Below, piece after piece: positions 8,374 to 16,273 of a stretch of DNA of 64,000 nt. How positions within the stretch are numbered: the stretch's first letter is position 1; each line of letters opens with the position of its first letter. Below the pieces are notes generated by a model. That model did not search any database and was not told the origin of the DNA. It saw nothing but the letters and a program-made list of their open reading frames with translations. Made by a program: the position numbers and the translations under genes. This DNA comes from Alphaproteobacteria bacterium (GTDB taxonomy: Bacteria > Pseudomonadota > Alphaproteobacteria > Micropepsales > Micropepsaceae): positions 420,878 to 484,877 of the forward strand of contig JAFARO010000003.1 of the NCBI GenBank assembly GCA_019245415.1. Reading direction: 5' to 3'.

Positions 8374-9492
8374 ATGGGGCCGCTCGCGGGGTTGCGCATC
8401 GTGGAATTCGCCGGCATCGGGCCGGGGCCCTTCGCCGCCATGCTGTTCTCCGACATGGGCGCAGAGGTGCTGCGCCTGGACCGCAAGGGTGCGCGACAAC
8501 CGAGCAAATTCGAGGTCTATCTGCGCGGCCGCAACACCGTGCAGCTCGACATGAAGAAGCCGGAAGCGGTGGAAGCGGCCCTCAAGCTGATCGCGCGCGC
8601 CGATGCGCTGATCGAGGGCTTCCGGCCCGGCGTGATGGAGCGGCTGGGCGTCGGGCCCGATGTCTGCCTGAGCCGCAATCCGCGCCTGGTCTATGGGCGC
8701 ATGACGGGCTGGGGCCAGACGGGACCACTCTCCAGCGCCGCCGGCCACGACATCAATTACATCGCGCTCAGCGGCGCGCTGCATTCCATCGGACCGCGCG
8801 ACGGCAAGCCGGTGCCGCCGCTCAACCTCGTCGGCGATTTCGGCGGCGGCGCGCTCTATCTCGCCTTCGGCGTGGTCTGCGCCCTGGTGGAGGCGCAGCG
8901 CTCGGGCAAAGGCCAGGTGGTGGACGCGGCGATGACCGACGGCGCGGCCTCGCTGATGTCGATGTTCTATGCCATGCGGGCGATGGGCATCTGGAAGGAC
9001 AGCCGCGCCTCCAACATGCTCGACGGCGGCGCGCATTTCTACGACACCTATGAGACCAAGGACGGCAAGCACGTCGCCATCGGCTCGATCGAGCCGCAAT
9101 TCTATAAGGAGCTGATGGAGAAGACCGGCATTTCCGATCCCGCCTTCGCGGCGCAGATGGATCGCGAGCAATGGCCGGCGCTGAAGGACAAGCTTGCCAC
9201 CGTGATCAAGAGCAAGACCCGCGAAGAATGGGACGCGATCATGTTGGGCTGCGACGTCTGTTACGCGCCCGTGCTGTCGCTCGGGGAAGCGCCGAAGCAT
9301 CCCCACAACGCCGCGCGCGGCACCTTCGTGGAGCTCGAGGGCGTGGTGCAGCCGGCGCCGGCGCCGCGCTTCAGCCGCACGAAGGCCGAGGTGCAGGGCC
9401 CTCCGCGTGCCGTCGACAGCCGCGGCGCGCTCGGCGCATGGGGATTCTCGGGCGGCGACATCGATGCGCTAGCGAATGCAGGGGCGATTTAG
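8374..9492 (+). CDS. Alpha-methylacyl-CoA racemase (CaiB/BaiF family)
   Basis: 372-residue class III CoA-transferase-fold enzyme that interconverts (2R)- and (2S)-methylacyl-CoA esters. The racemase identity rests on residues at the right spacing: His125 in AAGHDINY, Asp155 in VGDFGGG and Glu240 in GSIEPQFY correspond to the catalytic His126/Asp156/Glu241 of the mycobacterial enzyme. The N-terminal CoA-binding region ([16 protein letters not shown]) is normal. The ATG at 8374 has GGAG 5 bases upstream. Likely role: degradation of methyl-branched fatty acids or bile-acid-type side chains, ending in propionyl-CoA that PccAB (also in this window) would use. Confidence 0.88.
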   Translation: MGPLAGLRIVEFAGIGPGPFAAMLFSDMGAEVLRLDRKGARQPSKFEVYLRGRNTVQLDMKKPEAVEAALKLIARADALIEGFRPGVMERLGVGPDVCLSRNPRLVYGRMTGWGQTGPLSSAAGHDINYIALSGALHSIGPRDGKPVPPLNLVGDFGGGALYLAFGVVCALVEAQRSGKGQVVDAAMTDGAASLMSMFYAMRAMGIWKDSRASNMLDGGAHFYDTYETKDGKHVAIGSIEPQFYKELMEKTGISDPAFAAQMDREQWPALKDKLATVIKSKTREEWDAIMLGCDVCYAPVLSLGEAPKHPHNAARGTFVELEGVVQPAPAPRFSRTKAEVQGPPRAVDSRGALGAWGFSGGDIDALANAGAI

Positions 9493-9502
9493 TCCTTCAT
9501 TC

Positions 9503-9590
9503 CGTCATGGCCGGCCCTTGAGGCGGCCATCCAGCGCGAGCGATAGCGAGCAAGTGACTCTGGATGGCCGGGTCAAGCCCGGCCATGACG
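9503..9590. repeat. Dispersed palindromic repeat, family C, copy 1
   Basis: Inverted-repeat element opening CGTCATGGCCGGCCC and closing GGCCATGACG, with the internal arms GCGGCCATCCAG and CTGGATGGCCGGG facing each other. Other copies are at 35777-35904 and 48914-49078. It lies 11 bases after the racemase stop, in the gap before the phosphatase gene. Confidence 0.85.
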
Positions 9591-9600
9591 GAAAGAGAAA

Positions 9601-10344
9601 ATGCCAATGAACTCAAATTCTCTCCCCGGCACCGGCGACCGACGCCGCCTGTATCTGATGCGGCACGGCCATGTCGATTATTTCGCCAAGCACGTCATCG
9701 AAAGCGGTGCGCGCCACGCGGTGACGCTTACCCGGCGCGGGCGCAGCGAGGCCGAAGCCGCCGGTAGGGCGTTCGCGCATGTCCGCTTCGACCGCGCCAT
9801 CTGTTCCGGGCTACCGCGCACCCAGGAAACCGCGGAAGCCGTTCTCGCCTTCGTGCCGGAGGCGCCGCGGCTGGAAATCGACGAAAGCCTGGTCGAGATC
9901 CGCGGCGGCAAGATCGAAGGCGTCAAGAGCCGCGCGGAGCTGATTCGCCGGATGAACGCCTATTTCGAGCGCGCGCACGAGCCCGGCGCCACCAATCACG
10001 AGGGCGGCGAAATCTATAGAGAAGCGCAGGCGCGCGCGGTCGGCGCCGTCGAGCGCCTGCTCGAAGCGCGCGACTGGCACACCGCGCTGGTCGTGGCGCA
10101 TGAAGGCATCAACCGGCTGATCCTGAGCTGGGCCTGCGGCGCAGGCCTGCGCGCGATGAGTTCGTTCGAGCAGGACACCGGCTGCGTCAACATCCTCGAC
10201 TTCGATCTCGGCGGCATCGGCGAGGTGCGGCGCGCGCTGATCAAGGCGGTGAACCTCACGCCGTACAATTACCTCAAGCACGGCATGAACCTGACCAGCC
10301 TCGAGGCGATCATGCAGCGCGACATGCAGGACGTGGAGGTGTAG
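9601..10344 (+). CDS. Histidine phosphatase superfamily protein
   Basis: 247-residue protein of the phosphoglycerate-mutase-like branch. The phosphate-binding motif is LMRHGHVD with nucleophile His22 flanked by Arg21, and the second histidine is in VVAHEGIN. Family members hydrolyse phosphate esters or act as mutases; the substrate cannot be told from the sequence. It starts only 11 bases after repeat C1, so its ribosome site (GGAAAG) abuts the palindrome. An alternative ATG two codons later is equally possible. A family-A palindrome follows 32 bases downstream. Confidence 0.8.
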   Translation: MPMNSNSLPGTGDRRRLYLMRHGHVDYFAKHVIESGARHAVTLTRRGRSEAEAAGRAFAHVRFDRAICSGLPRTQETAEAVLAFVPEAPRLEIDESLVEIRGGKIEGVKSRAELIRRMNAYFERAHEPGATNHEGGEIYREAQARAVGAVERLLEARDWHTALVVAHEGINRLILSWACGAGLRAMSSFEQDTGCVNILDFDLGGIGEVRRALIKAVNLTPYNYLKHGMNLTSLEAIMQRDMQDVEV

Positions 10345-10375
10345 GCGGGTGGGCCCTAGCGCCCAATAAAATATC

Positions 10376-10456
10376 CGTCATCGCCCGCTTCATGCGGGCG
10401 ACCCAATTTCCTTTTGATCCAGAAAATGGGTCGCCCGGACAAGCCGGGCGATGACG
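10376..10456. repeat. Dispersed palindromic repeat, family A, copy 2
   Basis: 81-base palindrome with the arms CGTCATCGCCCGCTTCATGC and GCCGGGCGATGACG and the AT-rich core CCCAATTT/AAATGGG. It is the cleanest copy in the window. It lies between the convergent phosphatase and HAF-repeat genes and can form the same stem in both transcripts. Confidence 0.87.
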
Positions 10457-10488
10457 ATCTTTTATGTAAAGGGTGATCAGACCCGCCC

Positions 10489-11478
10489 TTACGGCACCCG
10501 CACGAACCCGTGCGGCGTCGACTTGCTGTCGTACCACCATCCCGTCACCGCGCCCTTGCGGTTCATGCCTTGGGGAAAGGTGCCCAAGGATTTCGGCACG
10601 TCGAAGGTCCTGATCGTGCCGTCAGCCCGGCGCACGAACCCGTGCAGATGGTTTTGCGCATCGAACCACTGGCCGGCGACGTCTCCGCCGCCGCTGATGC
10701 CCTCAGGGTATGTCGCCCTGGCTCCCACCACATCGAACGTCACGATGCCGCCGGCGTAAGCACGCACGAACCCGTGCACGGCGTGCGACGCATCCTCATA
10801 GCTTCCGGCACCCGTCCAGTCATTGTCGATGGCGACGGGGCATGTCGCCACGGAGCCCGGCGGGTCGAAGGTCATGAACGGACCGCCACGGGTCTGAAGG
10901 AAACCGTGAACCACGCCGTTCGCATCGCGATAGGAGCCGGTGACCGTACCGTTGGAGGAGATCGCGGCGGGATCGGTCGACGTCGCATCCGGAAAATCGA
11001 CCTGTGAGACAACGCCCTTCCGGTCGCGCAGGAAGCCGTGATCGGCGCCGTTCATGTCGGAAAAGAAACCGACCATATTGTCGTCGGCGTCGAAGCCCTT
11101 GGGTTCGATCAGGCTGGCATGCGCGATCGCGAAGATCGTGAACGAGCCGTCGAGCCGGCGGATGAAGGCGTGCGGCAACAGGTTCCGCGTCGCGAAGAAA
11201 CCCGCGATCACGCCCTTGGAATCGATGGCGGTCGGCCAGGTGCCGGTTGCGTCCGGCGGATCGATCGTGGCGACGGTGCCGTCGGCATGGCGCACGAAGC
11301 CATGGTTCGCCGCCTGCTCGTCGGTGAAAAAGCCGACAACGGAGCCGTCGTCGCCGATGCGCATCGGAAAGGTGCCGATGGAATCCGGCGGGTCGAACAG
11401 AACATAGGCCGGCTTGGCATGGGCCACGGACACGGCACTGCAAAACAGTGCAAGGCCCAATGCCGTCTTGCGAATCAT
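10489..11478 (-). CDS. Exported HAF-type tandem-repeat protein
   Basis: 329-residue protein with a signal peptide (cleavage near VAHA, about residue 21), then about seven imperfect 43-45-residue repeats. Each repeat carries FDPP-x3-GT, an Asn/Asp-rich I-x2-x-G-x-V-x-G turn and an HGFVR-x2-DG end. This is the pattern of the extracellular HAF repeat family, predicted to fold as a beta-propeller-like or beta-strand array outside the cytoplasm. Function is unknown. No C-terminal anchor is visible; the protein ends HGFVRVP. It is divergent from the small exported protein at 11569. Related GloVer-repeat proteins lie at 14083 and 60477. Confidence 0.72.
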   Translation of the reverse strand: MIRKTALGLALFCSAVSVAHAKPAYVLFDPPDSIGTFPMRIGDDGSVVGFFTDEQAANHGFVRHADGTVATIDPPDATGTWPTAIDSKGVIAGFFATRNLLPHAFIRRLDGSFTIFAIAHASLIEPKGFDADDNMVGFFSDMNGADHGFLRDRKGVVSQVDFPDATSTDPAAISSNGTVTGSYRDANGVVHGFLQTRGGPFMTFDPPGSVATCPVAIDNDWTGAGSYEDASHAVHGFVRAYAGGIVTFDVVGARATYPEGISGGGDVAGQWFDAQNHLHGFVRRADGTIRTFDVPKSLGTFPQGMNRKGAVTGWWYDSKSTPHGFVRVP

Positions 11479-11568
11479 GGAGCTGTCCCCAATTCGCCGC
11501 TCGAAATGTAGCGTATTCCCCTCGCGCGAACTTCGCTATAGTCCGCCGTCCAATTCTTGGGGGGAAGG

Positions 11569-12144
11569 ATGACGATTTCGAAGACCGCGATGTCGATCGG
11601 CATGCTGCTGCTGTCGGGCACGGCGCTCGCCGCTTCGTCGATGATGTCTGCCAAGCCTGCCGCGCCGTCCGCCGCCGACAAGGCCGCGATCGCCAGCGCG
11701 ATGCTGGCGGCTCCGGCTGCGATCAGCAGCAACGCGACCGTGGTGGCGCCGGATGCGACGGGCAAGATGCGCATACTGCGCAAGGGCGCCAACGGCTTCA
11801 CCTGCATGCCGGACGATCCCTCCTCGCCCGGCGTCGATCCGATGTGCGCCGACAAGCCGGCGATGGCGTGGCTCGACGCTTGGGCCGCGCACAAGGTGCC
11901 GGCGAAACAGGTCGGTTTCATCTACATGCTCGCGGGCGGCAGCGACGCGAGCAACACCGATCCCTACGCCACCAAGCCGGCCGCCGGCGCGAATTGGGTG
12001 ACGACGGCAGCGCATGTGATGGTGGTCGGCGCGGACACCGCGTTCTACGCAGCCTATCCCGGCGGCGCCAATCCCGACACCTCGAAGCCCTACATCATGT
12101 GGGCCGGCACGCCCTATCAGCACCTGATGGCGCCGGTGAAGTAG
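11569..12144 (+). CDS. Exported protein of unknown function
   Basis: 191-residue protein with a signal peptide (cleavage near ALAAS). The mature part begins Ala/Lys rich, then a compact domain with two cysteines (FTCMPDD and DPMCADK), a GFIYMLAGGSDAS segment and the ending YIMWAGTPYQHLMAPVK. The pattern is seen in a conserved but uncharacterised periplasmic family of soil bacteria. The ATG at 11569 directly follows a G-rich ribosome site. It is followed 31 bases later by repeat A3. No enzymatic motif was found. Confidence 0.68.
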   Translation: MTISKTAMSIGMLLLSGTALAASSMMSAKPAAPSAADKAAIASAMLAAPAAISSNATVVAPDATGKMRILRKGANGFTCMPDDPSSPGVDPMCADKPAMAWLDAWAAHKVPAKQVGFIYMLAGGSDASNTDPYATKPAAGANWVTTAAHVMVVGADTAFYAAYPGGANPDTSKPYIMWAGTPYQHLMAPVK

Positions 12145-12175
12145 GGGCGCGGACGGCTTTTTGATAAAGACAACC

Positions 12176-12259
12176 CGTCATCGCCCGTTTTATGCGGGCG
12201 ACCCAATTTTGCTTCTTTGCAAACGAAAATGGGTTGCCCGGACGAGCCGCGCAATGACG
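12176..12259. repeat. Dispersed palindromic repeat, family A, copy 3
   Basis: 84-base member with the left arm CGTCATCGCCCGTTTTATGC and right arm CGCGCAATGACG, slightly more diverged than the other two copies. It sits between the exported protein at 11569 and the convergent exonuclease gene. Confidence 0.82.
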
Positions 12260-12324
12260 GCTTATTGGAGGAGATCGAGCGGCCCTGTTTCTCCCGCGTG
12301 CACCGGACCATTTCCAATTCGACT

Positions 12325-13107
12325 TTAAACCGCCATCTCGCACCACACGGGCACATGGTCGGAGGGACGTTCGTTGGCGCGGACGTGCTTGTCGATGCCG
12401 CAGCCTTTGAGGCGGTCGGTCGCTTGCGGCGACAGCAGGATGTGGTCGATGCGGATGCCATGGTCCTTCTGCCAGGAGCCGGCCTGATAGTCCCAGAAGG
12501 TGTACCGGTTGGTCTCGGCATGGCAGAGGCGGAAGGCGTCGGCATAGCCCAGATGCTCGAGCCGGCGCAGCGCCGCGCGCGACTCCGGCTGGAACAACGC
12601 GTCGTTCATCCACAGCCGCGCGTCCCAGACGTCGTCCGGCGTCGGGATGACGTTGTAGTCGCCCATCAGCGCGACCGGCTCCTCGAGCGCCAGGAGATCG
12701 CGCGCATGCGCCGCCAGCCGCGCCAGCCAGCCGAGCTTGTAGACGAACTTCTCCGTGCCGATGGGATTGCCGTTGGGCGCATAGACCGAGGCGACGCGCA
12801 CCGTACCCTTGTCGCCGGCGATCACCGCCTCCAGATAGCGCGCATGCTCGTCGTGGTCCGCCCCCTTCAGCCGCGGGGTCACGTCCTCCAGCGGCCGGCG
12901 CGACAGGATCGCCACGCCGTTGTAGGTTTTTTGTCCGTGTACGGCGCAATTATAGCCCAGCGCCTCGAACGCCCCGCGCGGGAAGGCGTCGTCGGTGCAC
13001 TTGATCTCCTGCAGCGCGCAGACGTCGGGCGCCGCCTCCTTCAGCCACGCCGTGACCTGCTCCAGGCGGGCCTTGACCGAATTGACGTTCCAGGTGGCGA
13101 GCTTCAT
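12325..13107 (-). CDS. xth: Exodeoxyribonuclease III (AP endonuclease)
   Basis: 260-residue enzyme of the exonuclease III/AP-endonuclease family, the main base-excision-repair activity at abasic sites. Visible motifs: TWNVNSVKAR at the N-terminus, metal ligand Glu in LQEIKC, YNGVAILSR, the GDYN(V)IP active-site strand, RIDHILLS, and the C-terminal SDHVPV with the catalytic His. Length matches the family. It reads toward repeat A3 and away from tRNA-Pro, whose promoter region it faces. Confidence 0.9.
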   Translation of the reverse strand: MKLATWNVNSVKARLEQVTAWLKEAAPDVCALQEIKCTDDAFPRGAFEALGYNCAVHGQKTYNGVAILSRRPLEDVTPRLKGADHDEHARYLEAVIAGDKGTVRVASVYAPNGNPIGTEKFVYKLGWLARLAAHARDLLALEEPVALMGDYNVIPTPDDVWDARLWMNDALFQPESRAALRRLEHLGYADAFRLCHAETNRYTFWDYQAGSWQKDHGIRIDHILLSPQATDRLKGCGIDKHVRANERPSDHVPVWCEMAV

Positions 13108-13174
13108 GGAACCGCTTCTATTTGGATTTGCGCGGGCGGGAAAGGGCGCCTATAAGCTCGCCTTCCTTTGGTGA

Positions 13175-13252
13175 CGGAGCGTGGCGCAGCCTGGTTAGCG
13201 CACCAGTCTGGGGGACTGGGGGTCGTGGGTTCAAATCCCGCCGCTCCGACCA
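13175..13252 (+). tRNA. tRNA-Pro(GGG)
   Basis: Complete cloverleaf. The acceptor stem CGGAGCG pairs with CGCTCCG, the anticodon stem CCAGT/ACTGG encloses the loop CTGGGGG with anticodon GGG, and the T arm is GTGGG-TTCAAAT-CCCGC. Discriminator A is followed by an encoded CCA at 13250-13252. It decodes CCC (and CCU by wobble), a frequent codon in this GC-rich genome. Confidence 0.95.
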
Positions 13253-13267
13253 ACCGCCAAAACAAAC

Positions 13268-13855
13268 TCAATCCGCCGGCGGCACCGGCGGCACGGCCTG
13301 CCAGGGGACGCTGCACTCCGTCACATAGGGATAATAGCCCTCCGGATCGGCGCACCAGTACCAATAGTAATCGGGCGTGCCGTATTCGTCGTCGTAGTCG
13401 TAATACTCGACGCTGCCGACATAGAGCGGATAGGGATAGATCGGCTGTGGATAGAAGAACCAGAAGCCGTCGGCGAACCACCACCAGCCGAGATGGCCGT
13501 TGTGCCAGACGTGCCGCCATTCGCCCCGTTCCCAATGCGAGCGTTCGCGCAGGGTGAAATTGCGGAAGTCGTGACCGTGGAACAGGCCCAGATCGTGACC
13601 GGGTCCCGCCGCGGGGCGTCGCAGATTCATCGCGTGTGACTTGGCATTCGGTAGCGTGCCGTGAAATCCCGGCGGCGGCGCGCGGAAGCCCTCGGGCGGC
13701 ATCTTCTGCGGCGCGGCAGGCCTCACCGCATGCGCGGGGAACGGGCGATGGACAGTTCCGGCCGGCGGCGGCACGGTGGTCGCCAGAACGGGCAGCGCTG
13801 TGGCGAGCACGAGTGCCAGCGCCGTTCCCAGCAAGCTCTGCGCTTCGAATCTCAT
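13268..13855 (-). CDS. Exported Tyr/Trp-rich protein
   Basis: 195-residue protein with a signal peptide (LLGTALALVLATALPVLA). The middle is Pro/Ala rich, followed by HWERGEWRHVWHNGHLGWWW and a run of aromatic residues (YPQPIYPYPLY). The C-terminus has the pattern YYWYWC, GYYPYV, EC, W found at the end of a widespread uncharacterised group of exported proteins. The ATG at 13855 is preferred because AAGG lies 9 bases upstream; earlier ATGs at 13864 and 13894 are possible. Surface or cell-envelope location is inferred. Confidence 0.65.
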   Translation of the reverse strand: MRFEAQSLLGTALALVLATALPVLATTVPPPAGTVHRPFPAHAVRPAAPQKMPPEGFRAPPPGFHGTLPNAKSHAMNLRRPAAGPGHDLGLFHGHDFRNFTLRERSHWERGEWRHVWHNGHLGWWWFADGFWFFYPQPIYPYPLYVGSVEYYDYDDEYGTPDYYWYWCADPEGYYPYVTECSVPWQAVPPVPPAD

Positions 13856-14082
13856 GATCTGCATCCTTGGCAAGCGGCGCAACCATCGCCGCAAATGCCA
13901 GTATCGAAGGATTGTTCACGGGTTCCTTGATGTCGAACAAATCGCAGGTTCGCGGGCTGTCAGCCGTGGTTGGATGGACTGACGCGGCCACGATGGAAGC
14001 CCTCCCCGGCCCCGCGAGATGGACTTGTCTTCCCGTATGGCGATAAGATGCGGCCTTGGGCAGTATCGCAGGGAGGTCTTCC

Positions 14083-15252
14083 ATGCAGCTTGCTCCGGCC
14101 CGTTTCAGAGCAATCCTCTCCTGCTGCGCGGTAGCGCTGGCGCTGTTTCATTCGCCGGACGATGCGCGAGCCACAGGCATCCGCGTCCTGCACAATTTCT
14201 GCAACGGCGTTTCGGTGTTTACCGCGGATTGCTCGCAAGGCGCCAATCCGCGCACGAGTCTGATCGCGGACAGCGACGGCAACCTCTACGGCACGACTTT
14301 CGACCGCGGACTGCCGGGTTGCAACGAAGATCAGGGCTGCGGCAGCGTGTTCAAGCTGGCGCCGGACGGGACGTTCAGCGTGCTGTATCGCTTCACGGGC
14401 GGCAATGACGGCGGCGAGCCATGGGGCAGCCTGATCCGCGATGCGGGCGGCAATCTCTTCGGCACCACGACCGCGGGCGGGGCGCACAATGTGGGAGTCA
14501 TCTACAAACTCGCGCCCGATGGCACGGAGACGGTGCTGCACGACTTTGGCGGAGCCAGCGCCGCGCCGTGGGGAAGCCTCCTGCCGGATGCGAACGGAAA
14601 TCTCTACGGCGTCGCGCGCGGCGGCAACGGCACGGTCTACAAGCTGGCGCCCGACGGCACCTTCACGGTCCTGCACACCTTCTGCTCCAACTGCTCCGAC
14701 GGCCAGAATCCGAACGGCGACCTGGTCGGCGACGCGCAAGGCAATCTCTACGGCACCACGCAGTATGGCGGCAGTGGCGGTCTGATCGGCGCCGGCACCC
14801 TGTTCAGAATCGCGCCGGACGGGACGGAGACGATCCTGTGGAACTTCTGTTCCGTCGGCGATTGTGCCGATGGCGAGTTCCCGATGGCGGGCTTGATCCG
14901 CGACGGCGCCGGCAATCTCTACGGCACGACGGACTATGGCGGCAATCCGGTCGGCGAAGTCTTCAAGTTCGCGCCCGACGGCACGCTAAGCGTGCTTTAC
15001 GGCTTCAGTGACCACGGCGACGGCATCAATCCGCAGACGCGCCTCGCCATGGGCGCCGACGGGTCTTTGTACGGTACGACGCTCAATTCGGTATTCAAAC
15101 TGGCGCCGGACGGCACGTTCGCCGCATTGCGCTACACCGGGCCTCAGTACGAATACCGCAGCACGCTGATCGTCGACGCCCACAACAACCTGTTCGGAAC
15201 GTTGCCCGGCGGCTTCACGCGCGGCGGCAACGTCTACGAGATCAAGCAATAG
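14083..15252 (+). CDS. Exported GloVer-type tandem-repeat protein
   Basis: 389-residue protein with a signal peptide (CCAVALALF, cleavage near ARAT). The rest is about eight repeats of 35-50 residues with the signature GNLYGTT, a Gly-rich turn, V/L-FK-LAPDGT and a strand such as VLYRF. These are the GloVer repeats (TIGR03803 type) first defined in Gloeobacter and Verrucomicrobia, probably a secreted beta-propeller. No C-terminal sorting signal is visible. The ATG at 14083 has GGAGG 6 bases upstream. A second member of the same family is at 60477. Function is unknown. Confidence 0.78.
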   Translation: MQLAPARFRAILSCCAVALALFHSPDDARATGIRVLHNFCNGVSVFTADCSQGANPRTSLIADSDGNLYGTTFDRGLPGCNEDQGCGSVFKLAPDGTFSVLYRFTGGNDGGEPWGSLIRDAGGNLFGTTTAGGAHNVGVIYKLAPDGTETVLHDFGGASAAPWGSLLPDANGNLYGVARGGNGTVYKLAPDGTFTVLHTFCSNCSDGQNPNGDLVGDAQGNLYGTTQYGGSGGLIGAGTLFRIAPDGTETILWNFCSVGDCADGEFPMAGLIRDGAGNLYGTTDYGGNPVGEVFKFAPDGTLSVLYGFSDHGDGINPQTRLAMGADGSLYGTTLNSVFKLAPDGTFAALRYTGPQYEYRSTLIVDAHNNLFGTLPGGFTRGGNVYEIKQ

Positions 15253-15261
15253 CGGGCGCAG

Positions 15262-15651
15262 TCACGGCGCGAAGGACGAGCGCACCTTCACGCCCCAAAG
15301 GCCGTTCTCGCGGGTGACGATATAGATCGAGTCGAAATGGCCGATGACGCTGCCGTCGGCGCGGAAGCGCACGAAGCGCGTATCGAAATGCACCTTGTCG
15401 GGGCCGGCATGGATCACCGCGCGCCGCTCCCAGGCCGAATGGTGCCACTCCTTCAGCGCGCCACGGCTGAACGTATCCGGCGGATGCCAGCCCGGCTTGT
15501 CGATGATCACCAGCGCGTTCGAGGCGAGCCGCACGCTGGGGAAATTGAACGTCGCCTCCCAGGCGGCGAGATCGCGCGCGTTGAACGCCGTCATGAAATC
15601 GTCCAGGCACCTCGTGGCGGCGGCGATGGCGTCGGCGTGGTCCATGGGCAT
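15262..15651 (-). CDS. NTF2/SnoaL-like small protein
   Basis: 129-residue protein with the cone-shaped NTF2-like fold pattern: an N-terminal helix CLDDFMTAFNARDLAAWEAT, conserved N-F-P segment, then beta-strands VHFDTRFVRFR, GHFDSIYIVTR and a final LWGVKVRSSFA. Such proteins are enzymes or ligand binders; no catalytic residue can be assigned. An open frame continues upstream to 15777 but runs through repeat B2, so the ATG at 15651 (or 15645) is taken. It is convergent with the GloVer gene, 9 bases apart. Confidence 0.68.
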   Translation of the reverse strand: MPMDHADAIAAATRCLDDFMTAFNARDLAAWEATFNFPSVRLASNALVIIDKPGWHPPDTFSRGALKEWHHSAWERRAVIHAGPDKVHFDTRFVRFRADGSVIGHFDSIYIVTRENGLWGVKVRSSFAP

Positions 15652-15676
15652 TGTCGCTGGTAGAATGGTTTCGCGC

Positions 15677-15759
15677 GATCCTTCGAGGCCCGCCCGCGTC
15701 ATGCTGAGGTGGCCGCGGCGCGGCCCTCGAAGCACGCGGGCGGGCACCTCAGGACGACG
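15677..15759. repeat. Dispersed palindromic repeat, family B, copy 2
   Basis: 83-base element starting GATCCTTCGAGGCCCGCCC and ending GGCACCTCAGGACGACG, with the complementary CGCGGG arms facing each other. It lies between the divergent NTF2-like and GFA genes, 25 bases from the start of the former, so it is in or near the promoter region. Confidence 0.83.
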
Positions 15760-15812
15760 CGATAGGGTAACGTCCAAATATCGCGCGCACCAGCGAAAGC
15801 GGAGGATTAGTC

Positions 15813-16196
15813 ATGCACACCGGTTCGTGTCTCTGCGGCGCGGTGACGTTCAAAGTCGAGGGCGCGCTTGTGCCGCCAGACGCCTGCCACTGCTCCATCT
15901 GCCGCAAATGGTCGGGACACTACTACTCCGGCACCGACATCCCGCGCGCGCGCGTGCGCGTCGAGGGTGAGGAGAACGTCACCTGGTACCGCACGTCGGA
16001 CAAGGTGCGGCGCGGCTTCTGCAAAGTGTGCGGCGCGTCGCTGTTCTTCGATCCGCTCTACCGCGACTGGATCGGCCTCTCGATGGGCGCCTTCGACAAG
16101 CCGACAGGCACCAAACTCGCCATCCACATCTTCACCGCCGACAAAGGCGACTACTACGACATCGGAGAAGACGGGGTGGAGAGGAAGGAGCAGTGA
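15813..16196 (+). CDS. GFA-family zinc protein
   Basis: 127-residue protein of the glutathione-dependent formaldehyde-activating enzyme (GFA) family. The zinc-binding cysteines are arranged as expected: Cys6/Cys8 (SCLCGAV), Cys25/Cys27/Cys30 (CHCSIC) and Cys70/Cys73 (CKVCGASLFF). Members bind zinc; only some act with glutathione and formaldehyde, so the substrate here is open. The gene has a ribosome site (GGAGG) about 10 bases before the ATG. It stands alone between repeat B2 and the GH19-like gene. Confidence 0.83.
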   Translation: MHTGSCLCGAVTFKVEGALVPPDACHCSICRKWSGHYYSGTDIPRARVRVEGEENVTWYRTSDKVRRGFCKVCGASLFFDPLYRDWIGLSMGAFDKPTGTKLAIHIFTADKGDYYDIGEDGVERKEQ

Positions 16197-16273
16197 TTCG
16201 CGACAGCACGCGAGGGTCATGCTAGCATATCCCTTACTTCCAGTTGAGCGGGCTGATCTGGGGCAGACAACCA

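Noticed and set aside
15652..15777. N-terminal extension of the NTF2-like protein through repeat B2
   Set aside because: The extension is encoded by the palindrome, gives Arg/Pro-rich residues seen wherever this repeat is translated, and is not needed for the fold.
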